Below, one piece after another: positions 1 through 10,159 of a stretch of DNA of 64,000 nt. Origin of the DNA: Pyrococcus sp. NA2. GTDB taxonomy: Archaea; Methanobacteriota_B; Thermococci; Thermococcales; Thermococcaceae. Location: assembly GCF_000211475.1 (NCBI RefSeq), contig NC_015474.1:310001-374000 (forward strand), given 5' to 3'. Position numbers and translations under genes: made by a program. Position 1 is the first letter of the stretch. Every line of letters starts with the position of its first letter. A model generated the notes under the pieces. That model worked only from the letters and a program-made list of their open reading frames with translations. It had not been told where the DNA came from and searched no databases.

Positions 1-75
1 GTCAATCCAAATCCTATTCTCACCACACTTTAACAGTTCAGCGGCAATTCTCCTCTGCATTTTAAGCGTGTTCAT
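1..75 (-). CDS. rpl19e: Ribosomal protein L19e, N-terminal 25 residues only (partial)
   Basis: The minus strand reads from an ATG at 75 into MNTLKMQRRIAAELLKCGENR and on to the window edge without a stop. This is the N-terminus of the archaeal/eukaryotic large-subunit protein L19e. It follows L32e by 9 bases with a GAGGTGAG ribosome binding site, as expected in the archaeal spc operon. The rest of the gene lies outside the window. Confidence 0.9.
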   Translation of the reverse strand, partial: MNTLKMQRRIAAELLKCGENRIWID

Positions 76-84
76 AATCTCACC

Positions 85-477
85 TCACAATCTTGGATTC
101 AGAACCTTAATGCCCAGCTCCTCGGCCCTCTTAAGTATCTCAATCCTCTTCTTCTTACCAACAGTGTGGGCTATTCTAGCTGCCTGTCTCTTTGGATCAA
201 GTTTCTCTAATTCCTTGACGTTGTGGATGAGGACTTCCTCATAACCACTTGGATGGAGGCCTCTAACAAGCCTTGGAGAGCTCCAACCAATGCTCGGTGA
301 CCTTGGTTTGCCCTTTAGCTTAAGCCTCATCTTGCTGTCTATACCCTTTGGTCTCCTCCACTTTGGATCGTTCTTGAACTTTGGATACCTCCACCACTCC
401 TGCCTAAGGAATCTTGGCTTCTTTCTTTTCAGCTTCGCCCTAACCCTAAGGAGCCTCCTAAATTCCCTCTCGTCCAT
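85..477 (-). CDS. rpl32e: Ribosomal protein L32e
   Basis: The 130-residue product is L32e, a large-subunit protein of archaea and eukaryotes that bacteria lack. It is very basic at the N-terminus ([17 protein letters not shown]) and has the conserved [12 protein letters not shown] and [12 protein letters not shown] segments. Length is normal for the family. It sits between L6 and L19e in the ribosomal operon with short gaps, so it is certainly co-transcribed. Confidence 0.97.
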   Translation of the reverse strand: MDEREFRRLLRVRAKLKRKKPRFLRQEWWRYPKFKNDPKWRRPKGIDSKMRLKLKGKPRSPSIGWSSPRLVRGLHPSGYEEVLIHNVKELEKLDPKRQAARIAHTVGKKKRIEILKRAEELGIKVLNPRL

Positions 478-487
478 TTATCTCACC

Positions 488-1042
488 TCAGAACGTTATG
501 GGCTTTCCAGCCTTCTCAACTATGTAAATACCGTCCTGGAATACTCTCCTATCCCACTTCGTTATTCTCGTTGCCTGCTCGATGTTTGCTGCAGTTTGTC
601 CAACGGCCTCCTTGTCTATTCCCTCAACTATTATCTCCTGGCCCTTAACCTTGACTGTGACTCCAGGAAGTATTTTGGCCTTTCTTGGAGCTTTCTCACC
701 TAAGAAGTTCTCTATTATAACCTCATCTCCCTGAACCTTAACCGTTATTGGGAAGTGGCTGTAAACAACTTTAAGCTTGTAAGTGAAACCCTCAGTAACT
801 CCCTTGATCATGTTGTTTATGTGAGCCTTGAACGTCCTAACTATTGCCACGTCCTTCCTCCTTGGAAAGTCCTTGTATATTACTACTTTTCCATCCTCCG
901 TGAATATCTTAACTCCTGGCCAGAAGAACTTCCTCTCTAGCTCGCCCTTTGGGCCCTTAACCTTAACGGTATAATCTTGGACTGTAACCTCAACACCCTC
1001 TGGAATCTCAATCTCCTCTCTAATCCATGCATCCACTGGCAT
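488..1042 (-). CDS. rpl6: Ribosomal protein L6
   Basis: This 184-residue protein is L6 of the large subunit, which binds 23S rRNA near the sarcin-ricin loop and the GTPase centre. It has the usual two-fold internal repeat and the C-terminal segment [21 protein letters not shown] start it at the ATG at 1042 (MPVDAW). A longer reading from a GTG at 1051 would use the GTG that lies inside the GAGGTGG ribosome binding site. It is 10 bases from both S8 and L32e. Confidence 0.96.
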   Translation of the reverse strand: MPVDAWIREEIEIPEGVEVTVQDYTVKVKGPKGELERKFFWPGVKIFTEDGKVVIYKDFPRRKDVAIVRTFKAHINNMIKGVTEGFTYKLKVVYSHFPITVKVQGDEVIIENFLGEKAPRKAKILPGVTVKVKGQEIIVEGIDKEAVGQTAANIEQATRITKWDRRVFQDGIYIVEKAGKPITF

Positions 1043-1052
1043 CTTTCCCACC

Positions 1053-1445
1053 TCAGTAGACGTAAGCTATCAATCTCCCTCCAATTCCCTTCTCTCTAGC
1101 TTCCTTATGACTCATAACTCCCTGGGACGTGGAGACTATTAAGATTCCAAAGTCGAAGGCAGGCAAGAACCTCTTCTCCCACTTCTCGTATTCGTCAGCC
1201 TTTACTGGAAATCTTGGCTTTATTGCGCCGGCCTTGTTTATTCTTCCCAATAGCTGAACTCTGTAAACTCCAGCCCTTCCATCGTCTATGAACTCAAACT
1301 CTCCGATGTATCCGTATTTCTGCATCACTCTGAGTACCTCACCTATTAGCTTTGACGCTGGCTTAATGTATATCTCCCTCTTTCCAACCCTCTCACTGTT
1401 CGTTATGTGTGATAAGGCATTTGCAAGTGGATCGAGTAGCGTCAT
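1053..1445 (-). CDS. rps8: Ribosomal protein S8
   Basis: The product is 130 residues, the normal archaeal length for S8, a primary 16S rRNA binder of the central domain. It opens with [14 protein letters not shown] and ends in the conserved [13 protein letters not shown] and GGRLIAYVY segments. It lies between S14 and L6 in the spc part of the operon. Confidence 0.97.
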   Translation of the reverse strand: MTLLDPLANALSHITNSERVGKREIYIKPASKLIGEVLRVMQKYGYIGEFEFIDDGRAGVYRVQLLGRINKAGAIKPRFPVKADEYEKWEKRFLPAFDFGILIVSTSQGVMSHKEAREKGIGGRLIAYVY

Positions 1446-1456
1446 CTTTTTTCACC

Positions 1457-1627
1457 TCACTCATACTTCCTGAAGCCCAATTTTGGAGCTACCTCTCTAA
1501 AGCAGTGCCTACAGAGCATTAAGCCATGAATTCTGATGATAGGACCATATTGACCACACCTAATACATCTCCTCGCTCCCTTCCCAAATTTCCTTGGCTT
1601 CCTCTTATTATAATCAGCCTTAGCCAT
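1457..1627 (-). CDS. rps14: Ribosomal protein S14 (zinc-binding, 56 aa)
   Basis: I translated this small gene directly from the minus strand: ATG at 1627, 56 codons and a TGA at 1457. The sequence begins [20 protein letters not shown] and has Cys21-x-x-Cys24 and Cys39-x-x-Cys42, the zinc ribbon of archaeal S14. It fills the gap between L5 (ends 1631) and S8 (starts 1445), its canonical place. S14 binds the 3' domain of 16S rRNA in the small-subunit head. Confidence 0.97.
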
Positions 1628-1630
1628 ACA

Positions 1631-2197
1631 TCACCCCTCCTCTTCAACTATCTCAACCCCAAACTCTTCCATCATGTATAACATTCCCTCCTCTCTCGTT
1701 AACTTGTGCCTCGTGGGTATTTTAGCTCTCTTCCTCTTTCTCCTCTTAACCCTAAAGCCTGGCCTCTCAAGTGTTACACAGACATCCATTCCAAATATGC
1801 CGATTTCTGGATCGTACTCAACTCCTGGGATGTTGATGTGCTCATCTATTCCAAAGCAAACATTACCGTGTTCGTCAAAGCTTGAAGCTTTTAACTTGTA
1901 ATCAACGGCAGCGAGCAATCTCTTGAGCATCTCATAGGCTTTCTTACCCCTTAAAGTAACCTTGACAGCTATCGGCTCTCCTCTCCTAATTCCAAAGTCC
2001 CTGTTTGTCTTCTTTGCCTTTCTTCTAATAGGCTTTTGTCCTGTTAGCCTCTCAAGCATTATCTCCGCTTTAGTTAATCTTTCACCGCTCTCTCCAACAC
2101 CTATGTTTATCGTCACCTTCTCTATTCTAGGTCTCCTCATTGGATGAGCTTCCCAGTCCGCAAGTATCTCTTCCCTGTTTGGAATGGTTATTGCCAT
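1631..2197 (-). CDS. rpl5: Ribosomal protein L5
   Basis: The 188-residue protein is archaeal L5, which binds 5S rRNA and contacts the P-site tRNA in the central protuberance. Typical segments are [28 protein letters not shown] and the ribosome-facing loop around [13 protein letters not shown]. Its stop is 3 bases upstream of the S14 start, so the two are translationally close. Confidence 0.97.
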   Translation of the reverse strand: MAITIPNREEILADWEAHPMRRPRIEKVTINIGVGESGERLTKAEIMLERLTGQKPIRRKAKKTNRDFGIRRGEPIAVKVTLRGKKAYEMLKRLLAAVDYKLKASSFDEHGNVCFGIDEHINIPGVEYDPEIGIFGMDVCVTLERPGFRVKRRKRKRAKIPTRHKLTREEGMLYMMEEFGVEIVEEEG

Positions 2198-2208
2198 TTT
2201 GAATCACC

Positions 2209-2940
2209 TCATGGTAGGGATATCTTCGGCTTGTCCCTGCCAACAACGAATGCATATTCCTTTAAGGTATCGAACAGTTCACCTTCCTCATCCTCAATCG
2301 TCACAACATCTGGCCAACCCATTGGGAACTTCTTAATCTCAACGATCCTTCCTTTTCTTGCAACGTTCTTACCCTGAGTAACGAAGACATAGGCTCCCTT
2401 CTCGAATGGTAGAACCTCTAGGATTTCCCTCTCTGGCACCTTCATGAGGACTGTGTAAGATGTGAAGTAATTGTCCTTCTCACTGAATGGGACTAAGTGA
2501 TTCGTTCCATCGTGGAAGTTGAGCTGAACCTTTGCTCCCTTAACCATTCTCTTGTTCCTAATTCTCAGTGGCTTTATGTTTGCTTCCTCCTCACTTATTG
2601 GATGAAGTATTAACTTTCCAATCCTATTTGGAAGAACCCTGTAGTGTTCACCTGTCTCTGGAATGGAAACAACGTCCATTATTCCAACTGGGAATTTGTA
2701 GTCCTTCCTAACCCTTCCATCAACTAAGAACTTGCCCTCGTTGAGTATCTTCCTTGCTTCTCTGGCCGTCTTAGCATAGCCAAGATAATCCCTGACTATG
2801 TAGAGGAGTGGAATTGAAGTTCTCATGTTGTGTGGGCCCGGCCTTGGCCTTACAGCCCACTTATAGGCCTTTCTCTCAATGTACCAGGATGGAGGAGCGG
2901 CAAGCCTCTTAAGATGCCTCTTCGGACCCTTTCTCGCCAT
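2209..2940 (-). CDS. rps4e: Ribosomal protein S4e
   Basis: This 243-residue protein is S4e, specific to archaea and eukaryotes. An S4-like RNA-binding domain (around [18 protein letters not shown]) is followed by the S4e central domain and a C-terminal KOW-type segment ([16 protein letters not shown]). Its ATG overlaps the stop of L24 by one base (TAATG), implying coupled translation. Confidence 0.97.
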   Translation of the reverse strand: MARKGPKRHLKRLAAPPSWYIERKAYKWAVRPRPGPHNMRTSIPLLYIVRDYLGYAKTAREARKILNEGKFLVDGRVRKDYKFPVGIMDVVSIPETGEHYRVLPNRIGKLILHPISEEEANIKPLRIRNKRMVKGAKVQLNFHDGTNHLVPFSEKDNYFTSYTVLMKVPEREILEVLPFEKGAYVFVTQGKNVARKGRIVEIKKFPMGWPDVVTIEDEEGELFDTLKEYAFVVGRDKPKISLP

Positions 2941-3305
2941 TATCCAGCCCTCCTTTCAATTATCTTTTTCCTCTTCTCATCCTCAAGGTTCAACTCAATA
3001 ATCATGACATTTGAGGGGTGAATCGGATAGAACACTTCGGTTCCATTGGCCTTCCTAATAGTTGCACCCTCCACGTAAATCCTGTACCTCTTCAGATCAA
3101 CCTCAACGACCTTCCCTTCGTGGCCCTTGAAATCACCCCTCATTATCCTGACCTTGTCACCAACCCTAACTGGCAAGTTTCTAACCTTGTACTTCTCCCT
3201 GAGTTCCCTACTCAATGGAGCTGACATCATCTTCTGCCTTAGGTGGAGAGGAGCATTATAAAGGAACTTCCTTTGCTTCCTTGGTTGCTTTGAATCCAGC
3301 TTCAT
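2940..3305 (-). CDS. rpl24: Ribosomal protein L24 (L26e type)
   Basis: The 121-residue product carries a KOW motif ([19 protein letters not shown]) typical of archaeal L24, an early assembly protein that binds domain I of 23S rRNA. I place the start at the ATG at 3305 (MKLDSK). A GTG three codons upstream lies inside the GAGGTGAG ribosome binding site and is unlikely to be used. Confidence 0.96.
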   Translation of the reverse strand: MKLDSKQPRKQRKFLYNAPLHLRQKMMSAPLSRELREKYKVRNLPVRVGDKVRIMRGDFKGHEGKVVEVDLKRYRIYVEGATIRKANGTEVFYPIHPSNVMIIELNLEDEKRKKIIERRAG

Positions 3306-3315
3306 AATTCTCACC

Positions 3316-3741
3316 TCACACGATGATGCTAGCTATACTCCCTATCCTAACCCACCTTTCAGCAGCTTCCCTAGCGACGGGACCTCTTATTTCAGTTCCC
3401 CTTGGAACTCCCTCAGGGGTCACTATTACAGCAGCATTATCCTCGAATTTAACTCTCATCCCATCAAGCCTTCTGTACTCTTTCCTCTGCCTTATTATTA
3501 CAGCCCTCACTACTTGGTGCCTCATATCTGGCCTTCCCTTCTTAACCGTTGCAACAACCATGTCACCAACACCTGCTGAAGCAAGTCTTCTCCTTGTTCC
3601 GTGATACTCAACGACGCCTATTACTTGGATGACCTTTGCACCGCTATTGTCAGCCACAGTTAGATAAGCACCGACTGGAATTGCCCTCGTTGGTCTTACA
3701 GGCGTGACACCCCTAGTTGCACCCGCACCCTTCTTTGCCAT
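3316..3741 (-). CDS. rpl14: Ribosomal protein L14
   Basis: This 141-residue protein is archaeal L14, which forms an intersubunit bridge and part of the factor-binding face. The diagnostic run [15 protein letters not shown] is present, as is the C-terminal [13 protein letters not shown]. The start is the ATG at 3741 (MAKKGAG); the upstream GTG is part of the GAGGTG ribosome binding site. Confidence 0.97.
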   Translation of the reverse strand: MAKKGAGATRGVTPVRPTRAIPVGAYLTVADNSGAKVIQVIGVVEYHGTRRRLASAGVGDMVVATVKKGRPDMRHQVVRAVIIRQRKEYRRLDGMRVKFEDNAAVIVTPEGVPRGTEIRGPVAREAAERWVRIGSIASIIV

Positions 3742-3746
3742 TGAGC

Positions 3747-4088
3747 TCACCTCCTCTCTTCAGCTCTCTCCAAGACTGCAACGACAACGAAATGCTTTGT
3801 CTTACTAAGGGGTCTTGTCTCAGCTATTAGCACCCTGTCTCCAACCTTAGCGTTTATGCATGGAGGATTATGAGCGTGGATTCTGCTCCTTCTTAGCTCG
3901 TATCTCTCGTATTTCTTAAGGTAGTGATAGTACTGCCTTTCGACCGTCACAGTCTTTCTAGGCTTGTCGCTGATGACTATTCCCTCAAATACCCTACCAT
4001 GGATCTTTAAATGGCCGTGCCAGGGACATTTTGGATCGTCACATTTTTCAGCTGGAGGTTGAACCCTTAATCCTATATCTCTCACCAT
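3747..4088 (-). CDS. rps17: Ribosomal protein S17
   Basis: The 113-residue product is the archaeal form of S17, longer than the bacterial one, with an N-terminal [10 protein letters not shown] segment and the OB-fold body ending in [12 protein letters not shown]. The ATG at 4088 (MVRDIGLRV) follows GAGGTGG by 5 bases. Its 5' end overlaps the end of the Rpp29 gene by 7 bases, so it is tightly linked to that RNase P gene. Confidence 0.96.
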   Translation of the reverse strand: MVRDIGLRVQPPAEKCDDPKCPWHGHLKIHGRVFEGIVISDKPRKTVTVERQYYHYLKKYERYELRRSRIHAHNPPCINAKVGDRVLIAETRPLSKTKHFVVVAVLERAEERR

Positions 4089-4465
4089 CTCTTCCACCTC
4101 TTCTTCAGTCTCATCTCAGGCCTGCCAACCAATCTTTCTCCAGGTATTATAATTTTTGTCCCATCCTCAGTCTCAAACTCAAACATGCATACATCCTTTG
4201 GAACTTTCCAAACTTTGTCTCCAACTATCACGAGCATGTTCCTCGTCTCATCGACAACGTAGCCTTCGATTCCTATGAAACCCGGATGCATAGAGTTAAC
4301 TACCCTAACCTTGAGACCGATGAGCTCATGCCATATTATGTTTTTCTTGGTTACTCTACCTCTATGAGCTCCTCTGAAAATCCAAGTTCTGCCAACAATT
4401 TCTTGATACGGTCCCTGTGATCTCCCTGGAGTTCTATTCTTCCGTTCTTTGCTGTTCCTCCGCAT
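4082..4465 (-). CDS. rnp1: RNase P protein component 1 (Rpp29/Pop4)
   Basis: The 127-residue protein is the archaeal homologue of eukaryotic Rpp29/Pop4, which with Rpp21 supports substrate recognition by RNase P RNA. The core from WIFRG to [10 protein letters not shown] contains the Sm-like fold segments [25 protein letters not shown] and KDVCMFEFE. Its first 115 bases overlap the end of the SUI1 gene in another frame, so its first 38 residues share DNA with that gene's C-terminus. No good ribosome binding site is visible at 4465, so translation may depend on coupling. Location inside the ribosomal operon is standard for archaea. Confidence 0.93.
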   Translation of the reverse strand: MRRNSKERKNRTPGRSQGPYQEIVGRTWIFRGAHRGRVTKKNIIWHELIGLKVRVVNSMHPGFIGIEGYVVDETRNMLVIVGDKVWKVPKDVCMFEFETEDGTKIIIPGERLVGRPEMRLKKRWKRW

Positions 4466-4650
4466 GCCAACTTCGCCTTCAACTTCTTTGCTATCTCCTC
4501 AAGGTCGAACTCCTTCTCGTCGATTCCCTCTATTATCGTCTTCACCTTTCCATATCTTGCCCTTTCTATGTATACCCTAATTCTCTGCTGCTCCTTCAGG
4601 ACCTCCTTAAAGAGCATTTCATCGAGTGGGTTTACAATCCTCGGCACCAA
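4351..4650 (-). CDS. sui1: Translation initiation factor eIF1/SUI1 homologue
   Basis: The 99-residue protein has the SUI1 fold signature: [21 protein letters not shown] near the C-terminus. Archaeal aIF1 binds the 30S P site and enforces start-codon fidelity. It lies between L29 and Rpp29, the usual archaeal position, and its 3' end overlaps the Rpp29 reading frame by 115 bases on the same strand. Confidence 0.95.
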   Translation of the reverse strand: MVPRIVNPLDEMLFKEVLKEQQRIRVYIERARYGKVKTIIEGIDEKEFDLEEIAKKLKAKLACGGTAKNGRIELQGDHRDRIKKLLAELGFSEELIEVE

Positions 4651-4659
4651 ACACCACCT

Positions 4660-4866
4660 TCACTTTTTGCGCATTTCCCTAAGCTTTTCCCTCTTAATTG
4701 TCAGGAGGCGGGCTATATCCCTTCTCAAATTCCTAATAATCATCGGATTCTCAAGAGAGGTACCCATCGTAAGCATGCCTCTTTCCTTAGCGAGCTGTAA
4801 CCTGAGTTCTCTAATCTTCTTGTCTATTTCCTCGATACTCATCTCCCTAATTTCACTCGGCTTCAT
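4660..4866 (-). CDS. rpl29: Ribosomal protein L29
   Basis: This 68-residue helical protein is L29, which sits at the polypeptide exit tunnel. It begins [18 protein letters not shown] and has the typical two-helix pattern rich in Leu, Arg and Lys. Its start overlaps the end of S3 by 14 bases, which suggests translational coupling. Confidence 0.96.
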   Translation of the reverse strand: MKPSEIREMSIEEIDKKIRELRLQLAKERGMLTMGTSLENPMIIRNLRRDIARLLTIKREKLREMRKK

Positions 4867-5485
4867 TGGTGCTCACCTCTTCCTCAACCGGCTTTTCAAT
4901 TATCTCTATTTCATCTGGCAACCTTGCATCTGGAGGCATTATTGCAACCTTGACTCCTATGACACCTAGCTTAAGTAATGCTTGAGCATAACCCTTACTT
5001 ACGAGCGTTTCTGCAGGGTTACCTACCTTTGCAAGATAACCTTGGTAGAACCTTATGCTCTTAGCTCTCTCTCCAGTCAGCTTTCCACTAAGCCTAATTT
5101 CAACACCCCTAGCTCCGTTGTTCATTATAGCCCTCATTGCTGCATAGGCAGCTCTCCTGAAGTGTATACCCCTCTCTAGAGCTTGAGCAATTCTAACCGC
5201 CTGAACCTTTGCGTTTAGATATGGATTCTTAATCTCCTGGACATCAATCTGTGGGTTCTCAAGGCCAAACTGCTTCTCTAGTATCCTTGTTAGCTCTCTA
5301 ATTCTCCTTCCACCCCTACCTATGACGTAACCTGGATTAGCGGCAAAGATTATGACCTTTGTCCCAAGTGGGGTCTTCTTTATGTCCAATCCACCATAGC
5401 CAGCTCTCCTTAATTCCTTCTCAAGGAACTCATCGATGAGCATCTCCCTTACTGCCTCGCGGATAAAGTACCTCTCAATTGCCAT
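4853..5485 (-). CDS. rps3: Ribosomal protein S3
   Basis: The 210-residue protein is S3, which lines the mRNA entry tunnel. A type II KH domain is visible ([14 protein letters not shown]), followed by the C-terminal domain ([17 protein letters not shown]). I use the ATG at 5485 ([10 protein letters not shown]), preceded by GGGGGTG at 5 bases. A longer open frame reaching 5560 runs into L22 and has no conserved sequence. The C-terminus is acidic ([14 protein letters not shown]). Confidence 0.96.
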   Translation of the reverse strand: MAIERYFIREAVREMLIDEFLEKELRRAGYGGLDIKKTPLGTKVIIFAANPGYVIGRGGRRIRELTRILEKQFGLENPQIDVQEIKNPYLNAKVQAVRIAQALERGIHFRRAAYAAMRAIMNNGARGVEIRLSGKLTGERAKSIRFYQGYLAKVGNPAETLVSKGYAQALLKLGVIGVKVAIMPPDARLPDEIEIIEKPVEEEVSTNEAE

Positions 5486-5489
5486 GGCT

Positions 5490-5957
5490 TCACCCCCTAA
5501 TTTCCTCAACCACAACCTCAATGTGAGTTGTCTGCTCGTTAAATGGGGTTGCCCTACCAAATGCCCTTGGATACCATCCCCTTAACACTGGCCCTCTGTG
5601 AGCGGCTATGTGGATTATCCTTAGCTTATCCGGATCCAAGCCCTTCTGCTCAGCATTGTTCTTAACGTTGAGGAGTACCTTCTTTATCGCTTTTGCAACC
5701 TTCACTGGATACCTTCCTGGGCCAAACCCCTTACCTGGTTTGTGTCCTTGGCTATCGTTATACCTCTTCAGGGGAACTGGTCTCTTCAATGCGATAACCT
5801 CATCAAGATACCTTAGAGCATCTTTGAGCATCATGCCTCTAAGTTCCCTACACACTTCGACGGCAAACTTTGGGGATATCCTTAAGTCTCTACCGCTGGC
5901 CCTTGCCATCCTTTCTGGATCAAAATTTTGGAAAGAGTAATCGAAGCGCCTGCCCAT
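5490..5957 (-). CDS. rpl22: Ribosomal protein L22
   Basis: The product has 155 residues, normal for the archaeal form, with an N-terminal extension before the segment [13 protein letters not shown] and the C-terminal loop [20 protein letters not shown]22 extends a hairpin into the exit tunnel. It sits between S19 and S3 with gaps of 10 and 4 bases. Confidence 0.97.
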   Translation of the reverse strand: MGRRFDYSFQNFDPERMARASGRDLRISPKFAVEVCRELRGMMLKDALRYLDEVIALKRPVPLKRYNDSQGHKPGKGFGPGRYPVKVAKAIKKVLLNVKNNAEQKGLDPDKLRIIHIAAHRGPVLRGWYPRAFGRATPFNEQTTHIEVVVEEIRG

Positions 5958-5967
5958 TCAAACCACC

Positions 5968-6366
5968 TCACTTGACCGCAACGAACATCGAGGACCTTGT
6001 AGCACCGATACCAGGAGCTCCGTGCTGTACTCTCTTTCTTGTTGGGGCAAATTCTCCGAGGTAGTGTCCAATCATCTCTGGCTTTATCTCAACTGGAACG
6101 AACTCCTTTCCATTGTGGACATAAATCGTCAAACCTACCATCTCTGGAAGGACTATCATGTCTCTGCAGTGGGTTCTAATTGGCTTGTTGTACTTACCCT
6201 TCTTTGCTAACCTTATCTTCCTAAGGAGCTTCTTCTGCTCTGGGGTTAGACCCCTCTTCAAGCTCCTCCTCTGTCTTGCTGGGAGTAGCTTTGCAAGTTC
6301 CTCAAGGGACATGTTCATCAACTGCTCAAGCGTATAACCGCGATATCTAAACTCCTTTCTCGCCAT
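5968..6366 (-). CDS. rps19: Ribosomal protein S19
   Basis: This 132-residue protein is archaeal S19, a head protein that contacts A-site tRNA. Conserved segments include [21 protein letters not shown] and [14 protein letters not shown]. The start at 6366 ([10 protein letters not shown]) follows GAGGTGGTGTG; an upstream in-frame alternative adds five non-conserved residues. Confidence 0.96.
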
Positions 6367-6377
6367 ATCACACCACC

Positions 6378-7097
6378 TCACTTCCTTCTACCCGTTCTCC
6401 TCGCGGCGATATGACCAACCTTCCTTCCTGGGGGAGCCCTTCTCGAGGTTGTAGTTGGTTTACCTGGATGGTGCTCCTTACCACCGAATGGGTGGTTAAC
6501 GGCATTCATCTTAACACCTCTTGGTGTTGGCCAGAACCTGTTTCTTGCCTTATACTTGTAGTAAGCCTTACCAGCCTTAACCAATGGCTTCTCCAACCTT
6601 CCACCACCAGCTACAACGCCAATTGTCGCTCTACAGTTAGGATCAAATGCCTTCAGCTCACCACTTGGAAGCTGAACGATAACCTTGTCCTTCTCCCTGG
6701 AAACTACTAGAGCGTAAGTACCACCAGCCCTAACGTACTTCCCACCATCTCCAGGAACACCTTCGATGTTGTAAATGTAAGTTCCCTCCGGGATCTTGGC
6801 AAGTGGGAGTGTATTTCCTATTGCTATTGGAGCATCTGGACCGATGTATATTTCCTGTCCAACAAGTAGACCTTCAGGAGCTATTATGAGCTTCTCCATT
6901 CCGTTTTCGAACTTAACCCTAGCGACTGGAGCAGTCCTACCTGGATCGTGCATTATCTCCTCAACAACTCCCCTAAGGGTCTTGTCCTGAGTGTAGTTCA
7001 AAGGAATGTATTTGACAGCTCCCCTAAACCTGTGTGAAGGAGACTTAAACGTTGGACTTCCTTTACCTCTCCTCTGTTGAATTAGACTCTTACCCAT
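6378..7097 (-). CDS. rpl2: Ribosomal protein L2
   Basis: The 239-residue protein is L2, required for subunit association and peptidyl transfer. It starts [17 protein letters not shown] and contains the near-catalytic loop [17 protein letters not shown], the counterpart of the bacterial loop with the functionally important His. It lies between L23 and S19. Confidence 0.98.
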   Translation of the reverse strand: MGKSLIQQRRGKGSPTFKSPSHRFRGAVKYIPLNYTQDKTLRGVVEEIMHDPGRTAPVARVKFENGMEKLIIAPEGLLVGQEIYIGPDAPIAIGNTLPLAKIPEGTYIYNIEGVPGDGGKYVRAGGTYALVVSREKDKVIVQLPSGELKAFDPNCRATIGVVAGGGRLEKPLVKAGKAYYKYKARNRFWPTPRGVKMNAVNHPFGGKEHHPGKPTTTSRRAPPGRKVGHIAARRTGRRK

Positions 7098-7108
7098 CTC
7101 ATCTCACC

Positions 7109-7369
7109 TCAGAACAATCCCAATCTAGCGGCTATTTCACTCGCACTATACTCGGGTTTCAACTTAACATACGCCTTCTTCTCTCCCTTGGGAGTTATTA
7201 GTGTGTTCACCTTCTCCACCTTAACGTTGAAGATCTCCTCTACTGCCCTCTTTATGTCCTGTTTGGTTGCCCTTCTGTCCACTATGAATGTAAGCTTGTT
7301 CTCCTTTTCTATTAGTGATATAGCCTTCTCCGTAACAACCGGCCTTATTATCACCTTGTATGGATCCAT
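7109..7369 (-). CDS. rpl23: Ribosomal protein L23
   Basis: This 86-residue protein is L23, at the tunnel exit where signal recognition particle docks. Conserved segments are [35 protein letters not shown] read in pieces, and the C-terminal ARLGLF. It is followed after 11 bases by L2. Confidence 0.97.
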   Translation of the reverse strand: MDPYKVIIRPVVTEKAISLIEKENKLTFIVDRRATKQDIKRAVEEIFNVKVEKVNTLITPKGEKKAYVKLKPEYSASEIAARLGLF

Positions 7370-7375
7370 AATCCA

Positions 7376-8143
7376 TCACCCGTAAATCTCCCTAAGCCTC
7401 TCTATAGCACTAACGGTCCAAACGGTTAACCTTCCAGGATGAGTTCCAGGAGCTAGGTGCTCAACTCCAAGGTTATCAACGACGACGACATCAACTCCAG
7501 GGTGATTTCTCGCTCCAAACACTATTCCCTCGTTCTTCCCGACGACAATCAATGGCCCCTTAGCCTTCTTATACCTCCTACCCCTCATCTTACCCTTTCC
7601 AGCTCTTATTCCACTCTTTTCCTTTGCCCTCATAATATCATCCCATATTCCAAGCTTCTTAAAGATCTCCCTGGTCTCCCTGGTCTTGCTTATCTTCTGA
7701 AGCTCGTCAACAACTATCAGTGGGAGTTGTGGAACATTATCGATGATGTGGCCTCTGGCTCTAACTATGTCGTAGTTCGCAGTTGCTGCAATTGCACTCA
7801 TGAGGGCTAGTCTCTTCTCCTTCTTGTTTATGTCTTCCCAAATTATCTTTTCAACCTTTGGCGGATGGGTTCTCCTACCACCCCTTGCAAATGGAACGAA
7901 GGCTGCATACCTTGGAGGAGTCTTGAGCCTCTCAACCCTGGCCATTCCATGACCTTTTCCTATGTTCTCAGTGACCCTTCTTTTACCTGCCATTGGATCT
8001 CTTCCCTGGGGTTGAATCCTATGAGTCCAGGATGCTATTACAGCTCTCCTAATGAGATCTGGCCTAAACGGAGTAAAGAATACCTTGGGAAGCTCTATCT
8101 CGTCAACAGGTTGACCGTTAAGGTCAAAGACCTTAACCTTCAT
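7376..8143 (-). CDS. rpl4: Ribosomal protein L4 (L1e type)
   Basis: The 255-residue product matches archaeal/eukaryotic L4 (L1e). The extended loop that reaches into the exit tunnel is recognisable ([15 protein letters not shown] and [15 protein letters not shown]), as is the C-terminal [18 protein letters not shown]. Position between L3 and L23 is canonical. Confidence 0.97.
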   Translation of the reverse strand: MKVKVFDLNGQPVDEIELPKVFFTPFRPDLIRRAVIASWTHRIQPQGRDPMAGKRRVTENIGKGHGMARVERLKTPPRYAAFVPFARGGRRTHPPKVEKIIWEDINKKEKRLALMSAIAATANYDIVRARGHIIDNVPQLPLIVVDELQKISKTRETREIFKKLGIWDDIMRAKEKSGIRAGKGKMRGRRYKKAKGPLIVVGKNEGIVFGARNHPGVDVVVVDNLGVEHLAPGTHPGRLTVWTVSAIERLREIYG

Positions 8144-8153
8144 TTATCTCACC

Positions 8154-9242
8154 TCACTGCTTTGACTCAACACTAACATAAGTTATCTGAGGCCTCTGAA
8201 CAGGAGGTTTCTTCTTTGGAGGCCTTATAGCTGGCCTAACTCTTATAATTCTCTTAACGGGCCCAGGAACACTTCCAGCAATCATCATGAAGTCACTCCT
8301 GACGATTCCATAGTGTGGGAATCCCCCCTTTGGAGTAATCTCAATCTCATTACCATCAATCACAAGCTTCCCGTTCTCGCCAATCGCTATTAACCTCTTA
8401 TTGAGTTCAGTCCTGTGGTGAAATCCCATCTGTCCAGCCATTGGAACGGTCCACATGACTCTAGCCGGATGCCATGGGCCTATTGAACCGACCTTCCTTC
8501 TACCTTTGCTGTCCTTGTGGGCCCTAAGCTTAATTCCCCACCTCTTAACTGGACCCTGAGTTCCCTTCCCTTTTGTGACGGCAATAACATCCAACAGTTC
8601 GCCTTCCTTGAGAACTTCACCGACCCTTATTTCCTTTCCGAGCCTCTCTTTGATGTAGTTGAATTTCTCTTCGACGCTTGTTCCACCAATAGCATACTCC
8701 ATTACCTCAGGTTTCTTCTTCAACTTGATTACCCAGGGCTGTGTTGAGACAAGGGCCCTGACCTCAACAATTTCCCCTTCCTTGATCATGTCCTCAAGTG
8801 TTCCTAACTTCTGCTCGAAGTCTTCCTGAGTGTAATCCTTTGGCAAAGTAGCTATCCTCCTTCCAAGGAACTGGTAGAATGTAAACTTCCTACCCCTACC
8901 CTTCTTACTTGGAACATAGTTATCGAGCTCAAAGTCTGGAACTATCACCTCAGTTGCCGTCTCAAGTCCAAGGTATCCCTGTCTATAGGCCCTAACACCA
9001 AAGATTCTTAGAGGCGGAGTTTCTATTATTGTCACTGGCATGAAGATTTCCTTTCCATTTGTTAACCCTGGCTCGTCGTCTATCATTAGTATATGTGTCA
9101 TTCCTGCCTTATATCCAGCAAATCCAAGCATTCTTACCTCAGTCTCCTTTGGCCAACTCCTTATCCTTGGAACTATACTCTTCGCCCTTTTTCTTGGGCT
9201 AAATGCCAGTGAACCTCTCCTTGGTCTGTGAACCTTACCCAT
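8154..9242 (-). CDS. rpl3: Ribosomal protein L3
   Basis: The 362-residue protein has the archaeal/eukaryotic length, longer than bacterial L3. It begins [20 protein letters not shown] and has the conserved central segments [17 protein letters not shown] and [14 protein letters not shown], which approach the peptidyl transferase centre. It is the first ribosomal protein of the operon, one base downstream of the SPOUT methyltransferase gene. Confidence 0.98.
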   Translation of the reverse strand: MGKVHRPRRGSLAFSPRKRAKSIVPRIRSWPKETEVRMLGFAGYKAGMTHILMIDDEPGLTNGKEIFMPVTIIETPPLRIFGVRAYRQGYLGLETATEVIVPDFELDNYVPSKKGRGRKFTFYQFLGRRIATLPKDYTQEDFEQKLGTLEDMIKEGEIVEVRALVSTQPWVIKLKKKPEVMEYAIGGTSVEEKFNYIKERLGKEIRVGEVLKEGELLDVIAVTKGKGTQGPVKRWGIKLRAHKDSKGRRKVGSIGPWHPARVMWTVPMAGQMGFHHRTELNKRLIAIGENGKLVIDGNEIEITPKGGFPHYGIVRSDFMMIAGSVPGPVKRIIRVRPAIRPPKKKPPVQRPQITYVSVESKQ

Positions 9243-9243
9243 C

Positions 9244-10020
9244 TCAATCCCTCCTCATGATATTAAATATCGCGAGTGTCGCCAACACGGCCTCTTCAGT
9301 TCTTACGGTTTTCGTCTTTTGTCCAGGGATCGTATTTAACACGAGGTCAAACTCAAATTCTTCATTAAAGCTTCTCAATATTTCGAACACCCCTTTCTTG
9401 GGTGAGCCGAACACAATACCAACCTCGCCCTCGAGGGGCACTTCGGCCTCTCTCACGTCAACACCCAATCGAGAGGTTGCGATGACTACGTCAAGGTCAG
9501 CATTTTTAAGTGTTTTTGCCAAAGTTTTCCTACTTAGATGAACCTTATATCCCCAATACGTTGGAGGCTCAGCGGGAACGACTCTTAAGGGTTTTACTGA
9601 GATTATCTTGAACGTTCCTCTTCCTTCCTCCGCAATTCCCTTCACTAAGGCTGGTCTCTCTAGACCTATGTCTGCGAACAACTTCTTGCCTCTTCTGAAG
9701 GCAAAGCCTTCTCTTATCTCTCCTATTCTCGGACTCGTTTTTTCCTTGTGACTTGGTATCTGCAATGGAGGCATGACGCCTGCATACCTCAGCTCTGGCA
9801 TTATTGGGAACAGCCTCTTTCTTAGGTATTGAGGAGTTTCAGCGTATTCAAGGAGAGTCTTAATGAACCTCCCGTCTTTTCCTCCCGCTTTGTATATCCA
9901 TATGTGCTCCACTCCGAAGATTGCGCAAGCCCTTGCAATCTGCCCTACCTTATAGGCCTTGAGTTTTGGGTCGTTAGTTTCCTCCAACAGCGAATCTGGT
10001 ATGAAGACGTGCCACGCCAT
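9244..10020 (-). CDS. SPOUT-family RNA methyltransferase (COG2106/DUF171 type)
   Basis: This 258-residue protein resembles the DUF171/COG2106 branch of SPOUT (trefoil-knot) RNA methyltransferases, relatives of human SPOUT1/C9orf114. Visible features are the N-terminal [20 protein letters not shown], an internal OB-like insert ([18 protein letters not shown]), and the knot region with [16 protein letters not shown] and [21 protein letters not shown]. It heads the ribosomal operon, one base before L3, a position conserved in archaea, which suggests a role in rRNA modification or ribosome assembly; the exact target is not visible here. Confidence 0.8.
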   Translation of the reverse strand: MAWHVFIPDSLLEETNDPKLKAYKVGQIARACAIFGVEHIWIYKAGGKDGRFIKTLLEYAETPQYLRKRLFPIMPELRYAGVMPPLQIPSHKEKTSPRIGEIREGFAFRRGKKLFADIGLERPALVKGIAEEGRGTFKIISVKPLRVVPAEPPTYWGYKVHLSRKTLAKTLKNADLDVVIATSRLGVDVREAEVPLEGEVGIVFGSPKKGVFEILRSFNEEFEFDLVLNTIPGQKTKTVRTEEAVLATLAIFNIMRRD

Positions 10021-10025
10021 TTTTG

Positions 10026-10095
10026 CCCTCCAAGGTGGTTTCTTATCCTGAAAGCTGTTGTGGTGTTTCTATACCTAATTTAAAAGGCTTTCGAA
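10026..10095 (-). promoter_or_regulatory. Promoter and leader start of the S10 ribosomal operon
   Basis: On the minus strand a BRE-like CGAAAGCC (10086-10093) precedes TTTTAAAT (10078-10085). Transcription should start about 25 bases downstream, near 10055, giving a leader of about 35 bases. GGAGGG at 10026-10031 is the ribosome binding site of the first gene. I see no other strong promoter before L19e, so this one probably drives at least the first part of the operon. Confidence 0.7.
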
Positions 10096-10103
10096 GGTTT
10101 CCA

Positions 10104-10140
10104 CCCTCGAGTTTGAAAAAATTTTGAAAAATTTTTGCAA
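10104..10140 (-). terminator. Oligo-T terminator after the CBS-domain gene
   Basis: Directly downstream of the CBS gene, the minus strand carries three T-rich runs of 4 to 6 T separated by CAAAA (within 10104-10140). Archaeal RNA polymerase stops at such oligo-T stretches without a hairpin. It would separate the CBS transcript from the ribosomal operon on the same strand. Confidence 0.5.
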
Positions 10141-10159
10141 AAGGTTTTAGAAGAGAGAA

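Noticed and set aside
4866-5560. Longer S3 start at 5560
   Set aside because: It would extend 25 residues into the L22 gene without conservation; the ATG at 5485 has a ribosome binding site and matches the family.
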